Shown here in pieces: positions 1 to 10,330 of a DNA stretch of 51,581 nucleotides (its first letter is position 1; each line of letters starts with the position of its first letter). Both the position numbers and the translations under genes were made by a program. The DNA lies in NCBI GenBank assembly GCA_041675325.1, contig JBAYUG010000011.1, positions 1-51,581 on the forward strand, read 5' to 3'. Source of the stretch: CAIKZJ01 sp041675325 (GTDB lineage: Bacteria; Bacteroidota; Ignavibacteria; Tepidaquicellales; Tepidaquicellaceae). The notes beneath the pieces were generated by a model, which worked only from the letters and a program-made list of their open reading frames with translations, ran no database searches and was not told the DNA's origin.

Positions 1-1453
<1,453 letters not shown>

Positions 1454-1533
1454 AAATCAAACTTATGATTTCCTATCTGTTTAATCCTAATCGCACATTT
1501 TGTTTACTCTTGTGTTATTAATGGGCTCGATTA

Positions 1534-1545
1534 TTTTAAAGAACG
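1534..1545 (-). promoter_or_regulatory. boxA-like antitermination site in the rRNA leader
   Basis: On the minus strand the leader reads CGTTCTTTAAAA, close to the rRNA boxA core (GCTCTTTAA or GTTCTTTGAAA) bound by NusB/S10. It sits between the promoter and the 16S 5' end, where boxA is expected. The assignment rests on motif and position only. Confidence 0.45.
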
Positions 1546-1567
1546 TGTTATACTTTTTAGGTATCGA

Positions 1568-1598
1568 CAAAGATATACACTTTAAATTAAAAAGTCAA
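1568..1598 (-). promoter_or_regulatory. rRNA operon promoter (TTGACT-N17-TATCTTTG)
   Basis: On the minus strand TTGACT (1593-1598) is followed after 17 bases by TATCTTTG (1568-1575). The latter is a perfect match to the TAnnTTTG -7 element known from Bacteroidota. An A/T-rich tract immediately upstream (about 1600-1622) could act as an UP element. Transcription should begin near 1561, giving a leader of about 105 bases before 16S. Confidence 0.7.
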
Positions 1599-1602
1599 GA
1601 TA

Positions 1603-2052
1603 CTAATTTAGATTTTTTAATTAAGTAAAATTATTTCTTTGCAGATTTTTGACTTATCAACAAAAATATGAAAATTTTTAATAATTGTCAACTTATTATT
1701 CTCTCCAATTTTATATTTCCTTCTAGCTGCTCTAATATAATAACAACAACCATAGTCCTAAAAGTGTTCACTTGTTCTGATTTTTTAAACAAATAAATCA
1801 TCATAAAACATTAATTTTTCTGAAATTTATTGATTTCTTAATAAACGGTTTCGGGAATTCCTTTTACTGAGTTTTCTTCATTCTTAATTCGTTTCTGTTA
1901 TCCTTAATTAATATATTCAGAGAAAGCATTACATTTGAAATACTGATAATTAAATTTAGTGCAGCACCATGTTTATCGGAAAGCAGGATAAGCATTGAAT
2001 AATACTTTTTAGTAATCTTTTATATTAACATTACGTTGATTAAATTTGTATT
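1603..2052. other. Gene-free AT-rich intergenic region
   Basis: This divergent spacer lies between the rRNA promoter and the plus-strand HsmA-like gene. I see no tRNA, convincing ORF or repeat. The only element near its right edge is TAAATTTG at 2041-2048 on the plus strand, matching TAnnTTTG, but without a good upstream -33 partner. It ends only four bases before the ATG at 2053, so if it is the promoter the mRNA would be almost leaderless. Confidence 0.5.
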
Positions 2053-2433
2053 ATGATAATCACAATATGGATGCCCGCAGCTCTAATAACTCTTGCCCTC
2101 GTATTCTATTCAATTGGGATATGGTCGGAAAGAATTATTAGGTATCTTAAGAAATGGCATGTGGCATTTTTCTGGCTTGGGTTTATTTTCGATACGCTCG
2201 GAACTTATGCAATGCACATGCTTGCGTCAAATCCTTTCGATATAACAGAACCTCATACATTCACGGGACAGATTGCACTATGGCTAATGCTGGTGCATTC
2301 GGTATGGGCTTCTTATATCGTTCTAAGGGGAAATGAACTTGCACGCAATACTTTCCATAAATATTCAATCGTCGTCTGGATTATATGGCTGATTCCATAC
2401 ATAGGTGGAATGTACCTCGGAATGAATAAGTAA
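2053..2433 (+). CDS. HsmA-family (TIGR03987-like) small membrane protein
   Basis: A 126-residue integral membrane protein with about four hydrophobic segments, near residues 5-25, 36-56, 70-90 and 105-122. Its overall pattern (WMPAALITLALVFYSIGIW at the start, a central FDTLGTYAMH segment and a C-terminal IVVWIIWLIPYIGGM helix) resembles the short HsmA/TIGR03987 family, whose molecular function is not firmly established. It is one of only two plus-strand genes here and converges on gpsA with six bases between stop codons. No terminator is visible between them. The family call comes from recall of the pattern and could be wrong; the membrane nature is clear. Confidence 0.75.
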   Translation: MIITIWMPAALITLALVFYSIGIWSERIIRYLKKWHVAFFWLGFIFDTLGTYAMHMLASNPFDITEPHTFTGQIALWLMLVHSVWASYIVLRGNELARNTFHKYSIVVWIIWLIPYIGGMYLGMNK

Positions 2434-2439
2434 TTTGAA

Positions 2440-3459
2440 TTATAGGAGCCCGTATTCCTTGTTCTCGGATTCTGTCTTAAGCTTTCTTTTCATGAGATCA
2501 AGCATCGCTTTATGAGCAGATAAATTGTTGAAAAGCACATCATAAACTTTGTGCGTTATAGGAAGTTCAATCTGAAATTTTCTTGATAGTTCAAAAGCAG
2601 ATTTTGTAGTTGATACGCCTTCTGCTACCATCTTCATTTCTTTTAGTATAGTGCTTAGTTTTTCGCCTTTGCCTATTCTCTCTCCCACATACCTGTTTCT
2701 CGAGTGTTTGGATGAACACGTTACTATCAAGTCGCCAATCCCTGAAAGCCCGAAGAAGGTTTCCTTCTTTGCTCCTAGAAGAGTTCCAAGCCGCATTATC
2801 TCCCTCATGCCTCGAGTCATCAGTGCAGCCTTTGTATTGTCGCCGAATCCTGCTCCGTCAGATATACCCGCTGCAATAGCTATAACATTCTTCAATGCAC
2901 CTGCAAGCTCAGTGCCTACTAAATCATTATTTGAATAAACTCTGAAATAATCATTCGAAAAAATTCCTGATATTTGTTTTGCAAGTTTTATGTCGTTCGC
3001 TGCACATGTTACCGTGGTTGGTATTCTTCTGGAAACCTCCTCGGCATGCGATGGACCGGAGAGACATGCAAGCTTACTCTTGCTGACTCTGAATATGTCT
3101 GATAAAATATCCGACACAAGAAAATATGTTCCATTCTCAATGCCCTTAGATGCACTTATGATTATCTTACTCCTTAAATCCAATCCTTTGATATCCTTAA
3201 AACTGTTCCTTATATATTGTGTAGGTACTGCAAAAAGAAGTATTTCATTTTCTTGGAATGTTTCTTCAGCGTTATTAGTGATTTTTAAATTCCGAGGGAT
3301 TTTAACTTTTGGAAGATAGTAAAAGTTCTCTCTGTATTCATTCAGGGTCTCAGCATAATCTTTATTATACTCCCAGAGAGTAGTCTTGTAGCCATTCTTC
3401 GATAATAAAATGGCGAGTGTTGTTCCCCACCCGCCTGCGCCTAAAACTGCTGCTTTCAA
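2440..3459 (-). CDS. gpsA: NAD(P)-dependent glycerol-3-phosphate dehydrogenase
   Basis: Makes sn-glycerol-3-phosphate from dihydroxyacetone phosphate for phospholipid synthesis in the cytoplasm. At 339 residues it has the family length. The N-terminal Rossmann glycine motif GAGGWG is at residues 7-12, SASKG with Lys105 follows, and the catalytic Lys190 sits in GALKNVIAIAAG. SGIGDL comes later. The start is TTG at 3459, chosen because it places the Rossmann strand at the very N-terminus; no ATG lies nearby upstream. It follows plsY after three bases, so the two glycerolipid genes are surely co-transcribed, plsY first. The 3' end converges on the HsmA-like gene. Confidence 0.96.
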   Translation of the reverse strand: MKAAVLGAGGWGTTLAILLSKNGYKTTLWEYNKDYAETLNEYRENFYYLPKVKIPRNLKITNNAEETFQENEILLFAVPTQYIRNSFKDIKGLDLRSKIIISASKGIENGTYFLVSDILSDIFRVSKSKLACLSGPSHAEEVSRRIPTTVTCAANDIKLAKQISGIFSNDYFRVYSNNDLVGTELAGALKNVIAIAAGISDGAGFGDNTKAALMTRGMREIMRLGTLLGAKKETFFGLSGIGDLIVTCSSKHSRNRYVGERIGKGEKLSTILKEMKMVAEGVSTTKSAFELSRKFQIELPITHKVYDVLFNNLSAHKAMLDLMKRKLKTESENKEYGLL

Positions 3460-3462
3460 ATC

Positions 3463-4161
3463 TTATCTCTTTTTTAATGGTGCTTTAATATCAAATATCC
3501 TTATCTTCCACAGTTTGTCGAACCTGCTTTCATTACCGTACAAAAGCCTCTTTATGTTGGCCCTGTGATTATAGATTAAAAATATTGATACTGCTATGCT
3601 GAAAAATATAAGTGTTTTGTATCCGTAAATTTCTACATTAAATATATTTTCTCTAACAAACATCGTCATCGGAAATACAAATGATGCTATTATTGAACCT
3701 AATGAAACATACCCGGAAGATAAAAGTATAAGTATAAAAAATCCTGCGCTTACAGATGTTTCTACGGGTGATAATGAAATAAGCATTCCAAGCGCTGTGT
3801 TTATTCCTTTTCCGCCCTTAAATCCTGCAAATATCGAAAATGTATGCCCGAGTACAGCCGATACCCCTGCAATAATCTTCACAAGTGTAAGGTCGTCAAA
3901 TGGTGTTATATTGCTGAATGGGAGGTTATCGTACATCAAGTTTGCAAGTACTATTACAACAAACAACCCTTTGCCGATATCAAGCATCTGAACTAATATT
4001 CCATAAGGTATTCCTAGTGCACGGAATGCATTAGTTGAACCAAGATTCCCGCTTCCTAATTTTCGTATATCTTTTCCTTTAAAGATTTTGCCTATTATTA
4101 AAGCAAATGGGATTGCTCCTACCAGATAACTCGATATTATTAACAGTATTAAATATAGCAT
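3463..4161 (-). CDS. plsY: Acyl-phosphate:glycerol-3-phosphate acyltransferase PlsY
   Basis: Transfers an acyl chain from acyl-phosphate (made by PlsX) to glycerol-3-phosphate at the inner membrane, the first acylation of phospholipid synthesis. The 232-residue protein has about five to six membrane segments and the conserved PlsY loops: SGNLGSTNAFR at about 37-47 and the glycine-rich KGGKGINTALG at about 115-125. It is slightly longer than many PlsY proteins because of a charged C-terminal tail. It lies immediately upstream of gpsA, which supplies its acceptor substrate, giving a two-gene glycerolipid unit. Confidence 0.95.
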   Translation of the reverse strand: MLYLILLIISSYLVGAIPFALIIGKIFKGKDIRKLGSGNLGSTNAFRALGIPYGILVQMLDIGKGLFVVIVLANLMYDNLPFSNITPFDDLTLVKIIAGVSAVLGHTFSIFAGFKGGKGINTALGMLISLSPVETSVSAGFFILILLSSGYVSLGSIIASFVFPMTMFVRENIFNVEIYGYKTLIFFSIAVSIFLIYNHRANIKRLLYGNESRFDKLWKIRIFDIKAPLKKR

Positions 4162-4238
4162 AAATTAAACTTTTCTATCTATATAAATAATTAAAATTAA
4201 CCTCAAAATACAAGTCAACTTAATATCTCATATTTCTA

Positions 4239-5156
4239 CTACTTTTTCCCTAATATTTCAGCACGGGGTTTTATAAATGCCTTTACAAAATTCTCATCAA
4301 CTTCAAACACCTGATTTACACCCGATACCTGCATTAAGTATTTCTTAGATTCTTCAATTCCGTATTTATAGAACTTAAATTCTGTATCTTTAGTCCAGAT
4401 GACTCTCGCAGAAAAATTTGATTTTATATCCTCAACAAGAGTTGTATCTTTAAAATTCTGTGTTGTAAAATTCGAAAGCATTGATGTTACCCCGTCAAAC
4501 ACAGTAGTCGAAACCGTATCATTCCCAACATAAAATTTCATCGTCGTATCTTTCGTTACAGTGTATTTTTCTGTACCTGCGTCAAAATCAATCGATCTTA
4601 TCGAACCAACAGGTATCGAAATTACTGTTTTGTCTCTCCATTCTGATAAATCAAACTTCACAAAATTATTGAATAAAAATTCATTCGCAAGATATACTTC
4701 ATTGCCGTCAGGCTTCTTTAAGTAAGTCTGTGCAGCTCCGGGAGCAGAATTTCCTACGAGTATGACCCCTGCAAGTGACCCGTTCTGATAAACAGTTACC
4801 TTCGTGTAATTTGTATCGTTAAACCCGTAAAAGTCCTTATTGCCCGGATTTGCTGAAACAATGCTCGATAACTTATAACTCTTCAGACTTGATAATGCGC
4901 TTCCGATAAACTGCTGATTTGCGGTATAAAGTACAGGAGAAGTTACATTCCATAATCCTGCTTTTTTCTCCATTATTACTTTCTTGCCGTTTCTTTCTAT
5001 TTCAAACTTGTCTATGGAAAGCGAATCTGCTGTAAATAATTTTTCTGATAGATTCTGGGTTTTCTTTTCACCCGACGTATCGCGCATTACAAAATATGAT
5101 ACTGCCGCAAGTATAACTAATACTGCTCCTAATATATAAATGTTTTTATTCTTCAT
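4239..5156 (-). CDS. DUF4340 domain protein of a GldG-type ABC system
   Basis: A 305-residue protein with one N-terminal membrane anchor (about residues 6-24) and a large extracytoplasmic part rich in beta strands. The pattern of a repeated 'FEIERNGKKV...LWNVTSPV' unit matches DUF4340 proteins, which typically follow GldG-like proteins. It lies six bases downstream of the gldG homologue and closes the gldA-gldF-gldG-DUF4340 run. The role is unknown; by context it should be a periplasmic accessory of the transporter. It could alternatively be a lipoprotein-like sensor, but no lipobox is present. Confidence 0.8.
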   Translation of the reverse strand: MKNKNIYILGAVLVILAAVSYFVMRDTSGEKKTQNLSEKLFTADSLSIDKFEIERNGKKVIMEKKAGLWNVTSPVLYTANQQFIGSALSSLKSYKLSSIVSANPGNKDFYGFNDTNYTKVTVYQNGSLAGVILVGNSAPGAAQTYLKKPDGNEVYLANEFLFNNFVKFDLSEWRDKTVISIPVGSIRSIDFDAGTEKYTVTKDTTMKFYVGNDTVSTTVFDGVTSMLSNFTTQNFKDTTLVEDIKSNFSARVIWTKDTEFKFYKYGIEESKKYLMQVSGVNQVFEVDENFVKAFIKPRAEILGKK

Positions 5157-5162
5157 GCTTAT

Positions 5163-6776
5163 TTACTTTGATTGTAATAATTTCTTTTTATTCTTTCTTC
5201 TATTCCAAACAAACAACCCCACCAGTAATACTGATAATGGTGGGAATATCAGGTTAAAATACTTTATAAATTTCTTCGTTGAATCGGATGTCTCTTCAAT
5301 AGGTGCTTCAGATGCATCCTTGCTACGTATTTGGGTCAATCCTTCATCGTCCGACAGATAATCAATCATGTTCACAAAGAATGTTATGTTATCTTTTGGT
5401 GGTCTCTGTTCTTCGTTGCCAAATTCTGCATCGCCTACGAGTAATATCTTCGAAGGTTTCTGAGATGCGTTTATTTGTGTTCCTTGAAATTCTTTTACTC
5501 CTTGAACTGTGTCTTTTGGAATTGGTTTACCTGTATAGAAACTGCTGTAGTTTCCTTCGTAAACCGCTGAAACGACCATAGGCTTGGAATTGAATAGAGA
5601 GTCAAATGCATTCTTTGTTAAATTTTGAAACTGCTCTACGTTTAATATGAAAAATCCTTCTGCCTTTCCTGATTTGTCAGAAGTAGTTAGCAATGGTGAT
5701 ACTTTCAGACCTTTTCCTTCTGCCGCGTTAAGGTCTAATGAACTTACAAATGATAATATAACAGATTTTATGTTCTTGAACGCAGATATTTCTTGATTAA
5801 TATTCGATACATTCGGAAAGTACGGATAGTTTATAGATATCGGGATACCTATCTGCGACTGTACCTGTACCTGTGAGCATTGAGCGTCCCTGACTAAGTC
5901 GTTATTTAAAACTATTCCGTAACTTGCAAGCATATCATCAAGATTTGTTTTTACCATGTCGCCTATAACAATCTGCTGCTGGAAGTTTGGCACTACTTTA
6001 TTAAGTAAAAAAGCTACGTTACCGCCCTGCATTATGTACTGGTCAATTAAAAACTTCTGCCATTCTGGAATTTCACCCTTTGGTCCCATAACAATCAGTG
6101 TGGTCAGGTCTGATGGTATATTACGCGAGCTGTTCAGGTCAATCTTTGAAAGATCATATTGTGCCGAAAGTATGTTGTTAATGTTTGGAAACTTTGTATA
6201 ATCATATTCTCCGTTGCCCGTCAGGAATCCTACCTTCTTTTTCTTTTCTGTCGATAACTTCTTTATTGTACTCGTTAAGTCATATTCAAGATTTGCCGTT
6301 GATTGTATTACCGGAAGCAATTCCTGCTTTCCTTGATAAAGTATCGCCATCCCAAGGTATGTATTCTTGACTTCAAGCTTGTCATTATCAATTACTTGAA
6401 TCTGAACAGGCTGAATTCCGTATTTCTGGGCTTCCTTCTGACCTTCGTCTCCGCCTTCTTCTCCCGTCGGATTGTATATCTCAAAATTCAGGTTTCCGTT
6501 TGAATATGATTTGTAATCATTCAGTATATCCTGTACCTGCCTTCTTAACGTATTATATGGTGCCGGAAGGTTGTCGCTGAAGAATGCTTTAATCACTACC
6601 TGATCCTGAAGATTTCCGACTATCTCTTTGCTTACCGGTGAAAGAGTGTATGATTTATTCTTCGTCAGGTCAACCCGTGTAAATATTCTGCTCGCAATTA
6701 TATTTACTGCAATAATAATTCCGATTATTATCGCTAACTTTATTAATGTATCTTTCTTTAAGTCTTTTCTGTTCAT
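5163..6776 (-). CDS. gldG: GldG-family ABC transporter substrate/auxiliary protein
   Basis: A 537-residue protein anchored at both ends: an N-terminal membrane helix at about 11-31 and a C-terminal helix at about 507-526 followed by a basic KKK-rich tail. The extracytoplasmic middle resembles the IFT52/GldG-type domain (ABC_transp_aux), including the segment KKKVGFLTGNGEYDY near residue 180. GldG works with GldA (ATPase) and GldF (permease). In Flavobacterium this complex is needed for gliding, but homologues are widespread in non-gliders with unknown cargo. It follows the permease by 19 bases. The symbol marks homology, not proof of gliding. Confidence 0.85.
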   Translation of the reverse strand: MNRKDLKKDTLIKLAIIIGIIIAVNIIASRIFTRVDLTKNKSYTLSPVSKEIVGNLQDQVVIKAFFSDNLPAPYNTLRRQVQDILNDYKSYSNGNLNFEIYNPTGEEGGDEGQKEAQKYGIQPVQIQVIDNDKLEVKNTYLGMAILYQGKQELLPVIQSTANLEYDLTSTIKKLSTEKKKKVGFLTGNGEYDYTKFPNINNILSAQYDLSKIDLNSSRNIPSDLTTLIVMGPKGEIPEWQKFLIDQYIMQGGNVAFLLNKVVPNFQQQIVIGDMVKTNLDDMLASYGIVLNNDLVRDAQCSQVQVQSQIGIPISINYPYFPNVSNINQEISAFKNIKSVILSFVSSLDLNAAEGKGLKVSPLLTTSDKSGKAEGFFILNVEQFQNLTKNAFDSLFNSKPMVVSAVYEGNYSSFYTGKPIPKDTVQGVKEFQGTQINASQKPSKILLVGDAEFGNEEQRPPKDNITFFVNMIDYLSDDEGLTQIRSKDASEAPIEETSDSTKKFIKYFNLIFPPLSVLLVGLFVWNRRKNKKKLLQSK

Positions 6777-6795
6777 TTCTGATTTAAAATTTTAA

Positions 6796-7503
6796 TTACC
6801 ATTTACGGCTTTCTAATGACGTTTTTGTTAGTAATAATAGTATTGTTATTCCGCTGAAATAATATATGATATCCTTCGTGTCTATAACTCCTCGTGATAT
6901 GCTTCCAAAATGATAATCACTGCTTATGTATTCGAGTGTTGAAACTAATGGCGATGGCAAAAACACAAGTATTTTATTCAGCATGAATAAAATAAATATT
7001 ATCAGGAAGCTTATTATGAACGCAACTACCTGATTCTCTGTCATCGATGATGCGAATATTCCCACACCAATGTATATTCCGGCCATAAGTATTAATCCAA
7101 TGTATGCGCTTATTATTGGTCCTATATCTATCGGTCCGAGAAATGTCAAACTGATGACATATACAACCGTTGGCAATAGTGTGAGAGCTGCCAGTGTCAA
7201 AGTCGATAGAAACTTGCCCAGTACTATGTCAAAATCCGATAAAGGTTTTGTGAGCAGTAGCTCAATCGTTCCTGATTTCTTCTCTTCTGAAAATGTTCTC
7301 ATCGATATAGCAGGTATGAAGAAAAGCAGTATGAAAGGTATTATGTCGAATACGCTTCTCATCGTTACTATTCCGCCTACGAATAAACCGCTCGTGAAGA
7401 ACCATCCTGTTATTATAAGGAATACCACCATTATAATGTAAGCTACGGGTGATGTAAAATACGATTTTAATTCCTTTTTAAAAATTGTTATGCTGTTATT
7501 CAT
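6796..7503 (-). CDS. gldF: GldF-like ABC transporter permease
   Basis: A 235-residue ABC-2-type permease with six hydrophobic segments (about 17-38, 54-68, 104-125, 138-158, 167-188 and 213-228). A cytoplasmic loop carries the SMRTFSEEKKSGTIELLLTKP motif near residues 66-86, typical of this family. It starts six bases after the ATPase gene and precedes the GldG homologue, so the three gene products should form one membrane complex. Cargo is unknown. Confidence 0.88.
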   Translation of the reverse strand: MNNSITIFKKELKSYFTSPVAYIIMVVFLIITGWFFTSGLFVGGIVTMRSVFDIIPFILLFFIPAISMRTFSEEKKSGTIELLLTKPLSDFDIVLGKFLSTLTLAALTLLPTVVYVISLTFLGPIDIGPIISAYIGLILMAGIYIGVGIFASSMTENQVVAFIISFLIIFILFMLNKILVFLPSPLVSTLEYISSDYHFGSISRGVIDTKDIIYYFSGITILLLLTKTSLESRKW

Positions 7504-7509
7504 TATTAT

Positions 7510-8451
7510 TTATGTTGTTAATTTTCTGAATATGTCTTCTAAAGATGTTTCTTCCTGATGCAGCTCAAGCAGCACCATGTCCATTGAAACAATCTTCTTG
7601 AATATTTCTTCTCTTACGTCAATTCCCTTCTGGGCAGTCAGGTCAACCATCCACATTTTCTCCGTATCTCCCAGCACTCTTACTTTCTCTACATTCTTAA
7701 TTCCTTCAAGCGCTGCAATAACTTTGTCTTTACCGAATCTAGCGTCTTTCTTCAAGTAAAGCTTTATCGCAAGCTGACCCTGAAAACTTCTCTGCAGTGA
7801 GTCAGTCGTTCCGTCCGCAACTATCTCTCCGTTATTTATAATTATAACTCTGTCGCATGTCGCCTGTACTTCCTGAAGTATATGCGTTGATAGCATAAGT
7901 GTCTTGTGCTTTCCTAAATCCTTAATAAGTTTTCTGATTTCTATTATCTGGTTCGGATCAAGACCCGATGTAGGTTCGTCAAGCAGCAGAACATCGGGAT
8001 TGTGAACCATTGCCTGAGCAAGTCCAACCCTTTGTTTGTAACCTTTCGAAAGCTCTCCGATATCCTTGTGCTTTACTTCCTCAAGTCCGCAAAGCTTCAC
8101 CATCTTTTTTACTGCCTCAGGTATTTCAGCCTTTGGAACCGACTGAAGCTCTGCCGCATAATTAAGATAATCAATTACGTTCATGTCGTTGTAAAGCGGA
8201 TTTTGTTCAGGAAGATATCCTATCTTCTTCCTCACGCTTAGTGCGTCTTCATTTGTATCTATGCCGTCAACATTTATAGCACCTTCGTTTGGCGTTAAGT
8301 ATGTTGTTATCATTTTCATCGTCGTCGATTTTCCGGCTCCGTTAGGTCCCAGAAATCCTACAACTTCTCCCGACTTAATCTCGAATGATATGTTTTTTAC
8401 AGCTTGTTGTTGCCCGTAAAACTTGCTTAAATTTTCTACTTTAATTGACAT
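7510..8451 (-). CDS. gldA: GldA-like ABC transporter ATP-binding protein
   Basis: The cytoplasmic ATPase of the GldA-GldF-GldG transporter, 313 residues. Walker A is GPNGAGKST at 35-43, the signature is LSKGYKQ at 134-140, Walker B is VLLLDEP at 154-160, and the H-loop histidine is His190 (LSTH). The C-terminal region of about 90 residues after the ATPase core is typical of the ABC-2 multidrug/GldA type (TIGR03522-like). It is the first gene of its transporter run, 57 bases after rfbB, and a plausible promoter lies in that gap. Confidence 0.92.
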   Translation of the reverse strand: MSIKVENLSKFYGQQQAVKNISFEIKSGEVVGFLGPNGAGKSTTMKMITTYLTPNEGAINVDGIDTNEDALSVRKKIGYLPEQNPLYNDMNVIDYLNYAAELQSVPKAEIPEAVKKMVKLCGLEEVKHKDIGELSKGYKQRVGLAQAMVHNPDVLLLDEPTSGLDPNQIIEIRKLIKDLGKHKTLMLSTHILQEVQATCDRVIIINNGEIVADGTTDSLQRSFQGQLAIKLYLKKDARFGKDKVIAALEGIKNVEKVRVLGDTEKMWMVDLTAQKGIDVREEIFKKIVSMDMVLLELHQEETSLEDIFRKLTT

Positions 8452-8472
8452 ATTGAATTTTTATTAACATTA

Positions 8473-8501
8473 AATTTAATTCATTTATAAAAAATTTTCA
8501 A
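8473..8501 (-). promoter_or_regulatory. Possible promoter for the gldA transporter genes
   Basis: On the minus strand TTGAAA (8496-8501) is spaced 17 bases from TAAATT (8473-8478), about 20 bases upstream of the gldA ATG. The -35 is close to consensus, the -10 is weak, and the region is AT-rich, so chance matches are likely. Confidence 0.35.
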
Positions 8502-8508
8502 TCCTAAA

Positions 8509-9531
8509 TCACATCTTATTGGCATAGTTCTTCTCGAAATAGTTTAAATATTCACCCTTCATTATCCTTCTCCACCAGCTTTCATTGTCAACGTACCATT
8601 TTATCGTTTCTTCAATGCCCCCGTCAAACTGGTATTTCGGCGACCATCCTAATTCGCTCATTATCTTGCTCGAATCTATCGCATACCGTCTGTCATGTCC
8701 CGGCCTGTCTTTCACGTAGGTAATATTGTCATCATCCTTGCCAAGCAGCTTCAGTATTATTTTCACAATATCAATATTATACCACTCGTTGTTTCCGCCT
8801 ATGTTATAAACATCACCTATCTTTCCCTTATGTAAAACTTCTGTTATCGCCGAACAGTGGTCTTCAACGTAAAGCCAGTCGCGGACATTCTTTCCGTCAC
8901 CGTAAACAGGAAGTTTCTCCCCGTCAATTGCCTTTGCTATCATCAGAGGTATTAGCTTCTCCGGAAACTGATATGGACCGTAATTGTTCGAGCACCTTGT
9001 CGTTAGTACCGGCATCTTGAATGTGTGATAATATGCATTCACAAGTAAATCAGCCGATGCCTTCGACGCTGAATAAGGACTGTTAGTCGTAAGCGGAGTC
9101 TTTTCCGTAAATTTTATTTCAGGTTTGTCTTCAGGCAGTGAACCGTAAACTTCATCAGTTGATACCTGTAAATACTTTTCCATCCCGAGTTTTCTCGCCG
9201 ATTCAAGAAGTGTCTGCGTACCAATTACGTTAGTAACTATAAATTCTTTCGGTCCTAATATGCTTCTGTCAACATGCGACTCTGCAGCAAAATTTACTAT
9301 CGTATCAACTTTGTTTTCTGTTATCGCCTTCTCAACTTCCTCAGAAATGCAGATGTCACCCTTCACAAACTTATATCTCTTGTCGCTCTCTATATCCGTA
9401 AGGTTCTCGAGATTTCCCGCATAAGTTAATTTGTCAAAATTAACTATGTTGTAGTCATAATTTTTTAATAAATGTTTGATATAATTACTGCCTATAAAAC
9501 CTGCTCCGCCGGTTACTAATATTGTTTTCAT
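8509..9531 (-). CDS. rfbB: dTDP-glucose 4,6-dehydratase
   Basis: Converts dTDP-glucose to dTDP-4-keto-6-deoxyglucose, the second step of dTDP-rhamnose and related sugar synthesis. The 340-residue short-chain dehydrogenase fold has the NAD-binding GGAGFIG at 8-14, the dehydratase-specific STDEVYG at 124-130 (Asp126/Glu127) and the catalytic Tyr153-x3-Lys157. The partner genes rfbA, rfbC and rfbD are not in this window, so it is an orphan member of its pathway here. It follows the small outer-membrane barrel gene by 17 bases, probably in one transcript. Confidence 0.95.
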   Translation of the reverse strand: MKTILVTGGAGFIGSNYIKHLLKNYDYNIVNFDKLTYAGNLENLTDIESDKRYKFVKGDICISEEVEKAITENKVDTIVNFAAESHVDRSILGPKEFIVTNVIGTQTLLESARKLGMEKYLQVSTDEVYGSLPEDKPEIKFTEKTPLTTNSPYSASKASADLLVNAYYHTFKMPVLTTRCSNNYGPYQFPEKLIPLMIAKAIDGEKLPVYGDGKNVRDWLYVEDHCSAITEVLHKGKIGDVYNIGGNNEWYNIDIVKIILKLLGKDDDNITYVKDRPGHDRRYAIDSSKIMSELGWSPKYQFDGGIEETIKWYVDNESWWRRIMKGEYLNYFEKNYANKM

Positions 9532-9548
9532 AAAAATATTAAATTCTG

Positions 9549-10265
9549 TTAATCAATAAATAGACCTACATAAATTCCAAGGTTGAACATAAACCCGTCG
9601 GCTTTTATTCCCGAAGGAAAATTATTAACTTCTATCAGGTCATCTGCTTTCCACTTTGAGTTTAATGTAAGCAAATATCCTGCGTTAAGCTTAAAGTATA
9701 AAAATCTGTTTGCCTGGAATCCAAGGCCTGCCTGAGGTATAAAGGAAACTGATGTCGTTTTCATTGTTAATGTGTTATGACCCGATGAGTTTGTGTCGTT
9801 CAGATAATTACCGATATTCCATTCTTTAAAAGCATTTGAGTAATTCGAAAGTTTTAATGTTGTCGAACCTAATCCTATCTGCCCGCCTAAACTCCAGTCA
9901 AAGCTTGAACCGAGTTTCTTCACATATTCAAATGTCAGTGAATTTGTCGAATATGAAAACTCAGCTATCTTTGAATTGTTTGCAAAATTACCTGTCTTGC
10001 TATCCGAGTATCCGTATCCCATATATCCTATTCTTAATCCTTTAACTACAGGCACATCAATAAAAACACTTCCGCCCATGCCATATACACCGCTCGTTGA
10101 AAATTCCGGAATGCCTGCTTTCTTCATTTCATTATTTAGGTCTGAAACCGAAGGTATATTCCACCCAAAAACAGGTCCGGCTGCTATTGAAAATTTATTA
10201 AAAAGCTGTGAATAAGAGTTGCTGTATATCAAAACGATAATAAGAACCAGAAATATCTTTTTCAT
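9549..10265 (-). CDS. Outer-membrane beta-barrel protein, PorT/OmpW-like size
   Basis: A 238-residue exported protein with a signal peptide at residues 1-19 (MKKIFLVLIIVLIYSNSYSQ, the YSQ junction typical of this phylum). A series of amphipathic strands ending in aromatic residues follows, as in small eight-stranded outer-membrane barrels. I do not recognise a named family. It sits between a TonB-dependent receptor (65-base gap) and rfbB (17-base gap). Function unknown; porin-like or structural outer-membrane roles are both possible. Confidence 0.75.
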   Translation of the reverse strand: MKKIFLVLIIVLIYSNSYSQLFNKFSIAAGPVFGWNIPSVSDLNNEMKKAGIPEFSTSGVYGMGGSVFIDVPVVKGLRIGYMGYGYSDSKTGNFANNSKIAEFSYSTNSLTFEYVKKLGSSFDWSLGGQIGLGSTTLKLSNYSNAFKEWNIGNYLNDTNSSGHNTLTMKTTSVSFIPQAGLGFQANRFLYFKLNAGYLLTLNSKWKADDLIEVNNFPSGIKADGFMFNLGIYVGLFID

Positions 10266-10330
10266 TTTTTCTTTTTAATTTTAACGTATAAGCTACAGAT
10301 TTTTATGCTTTTATAAAAGTCATAATATCA

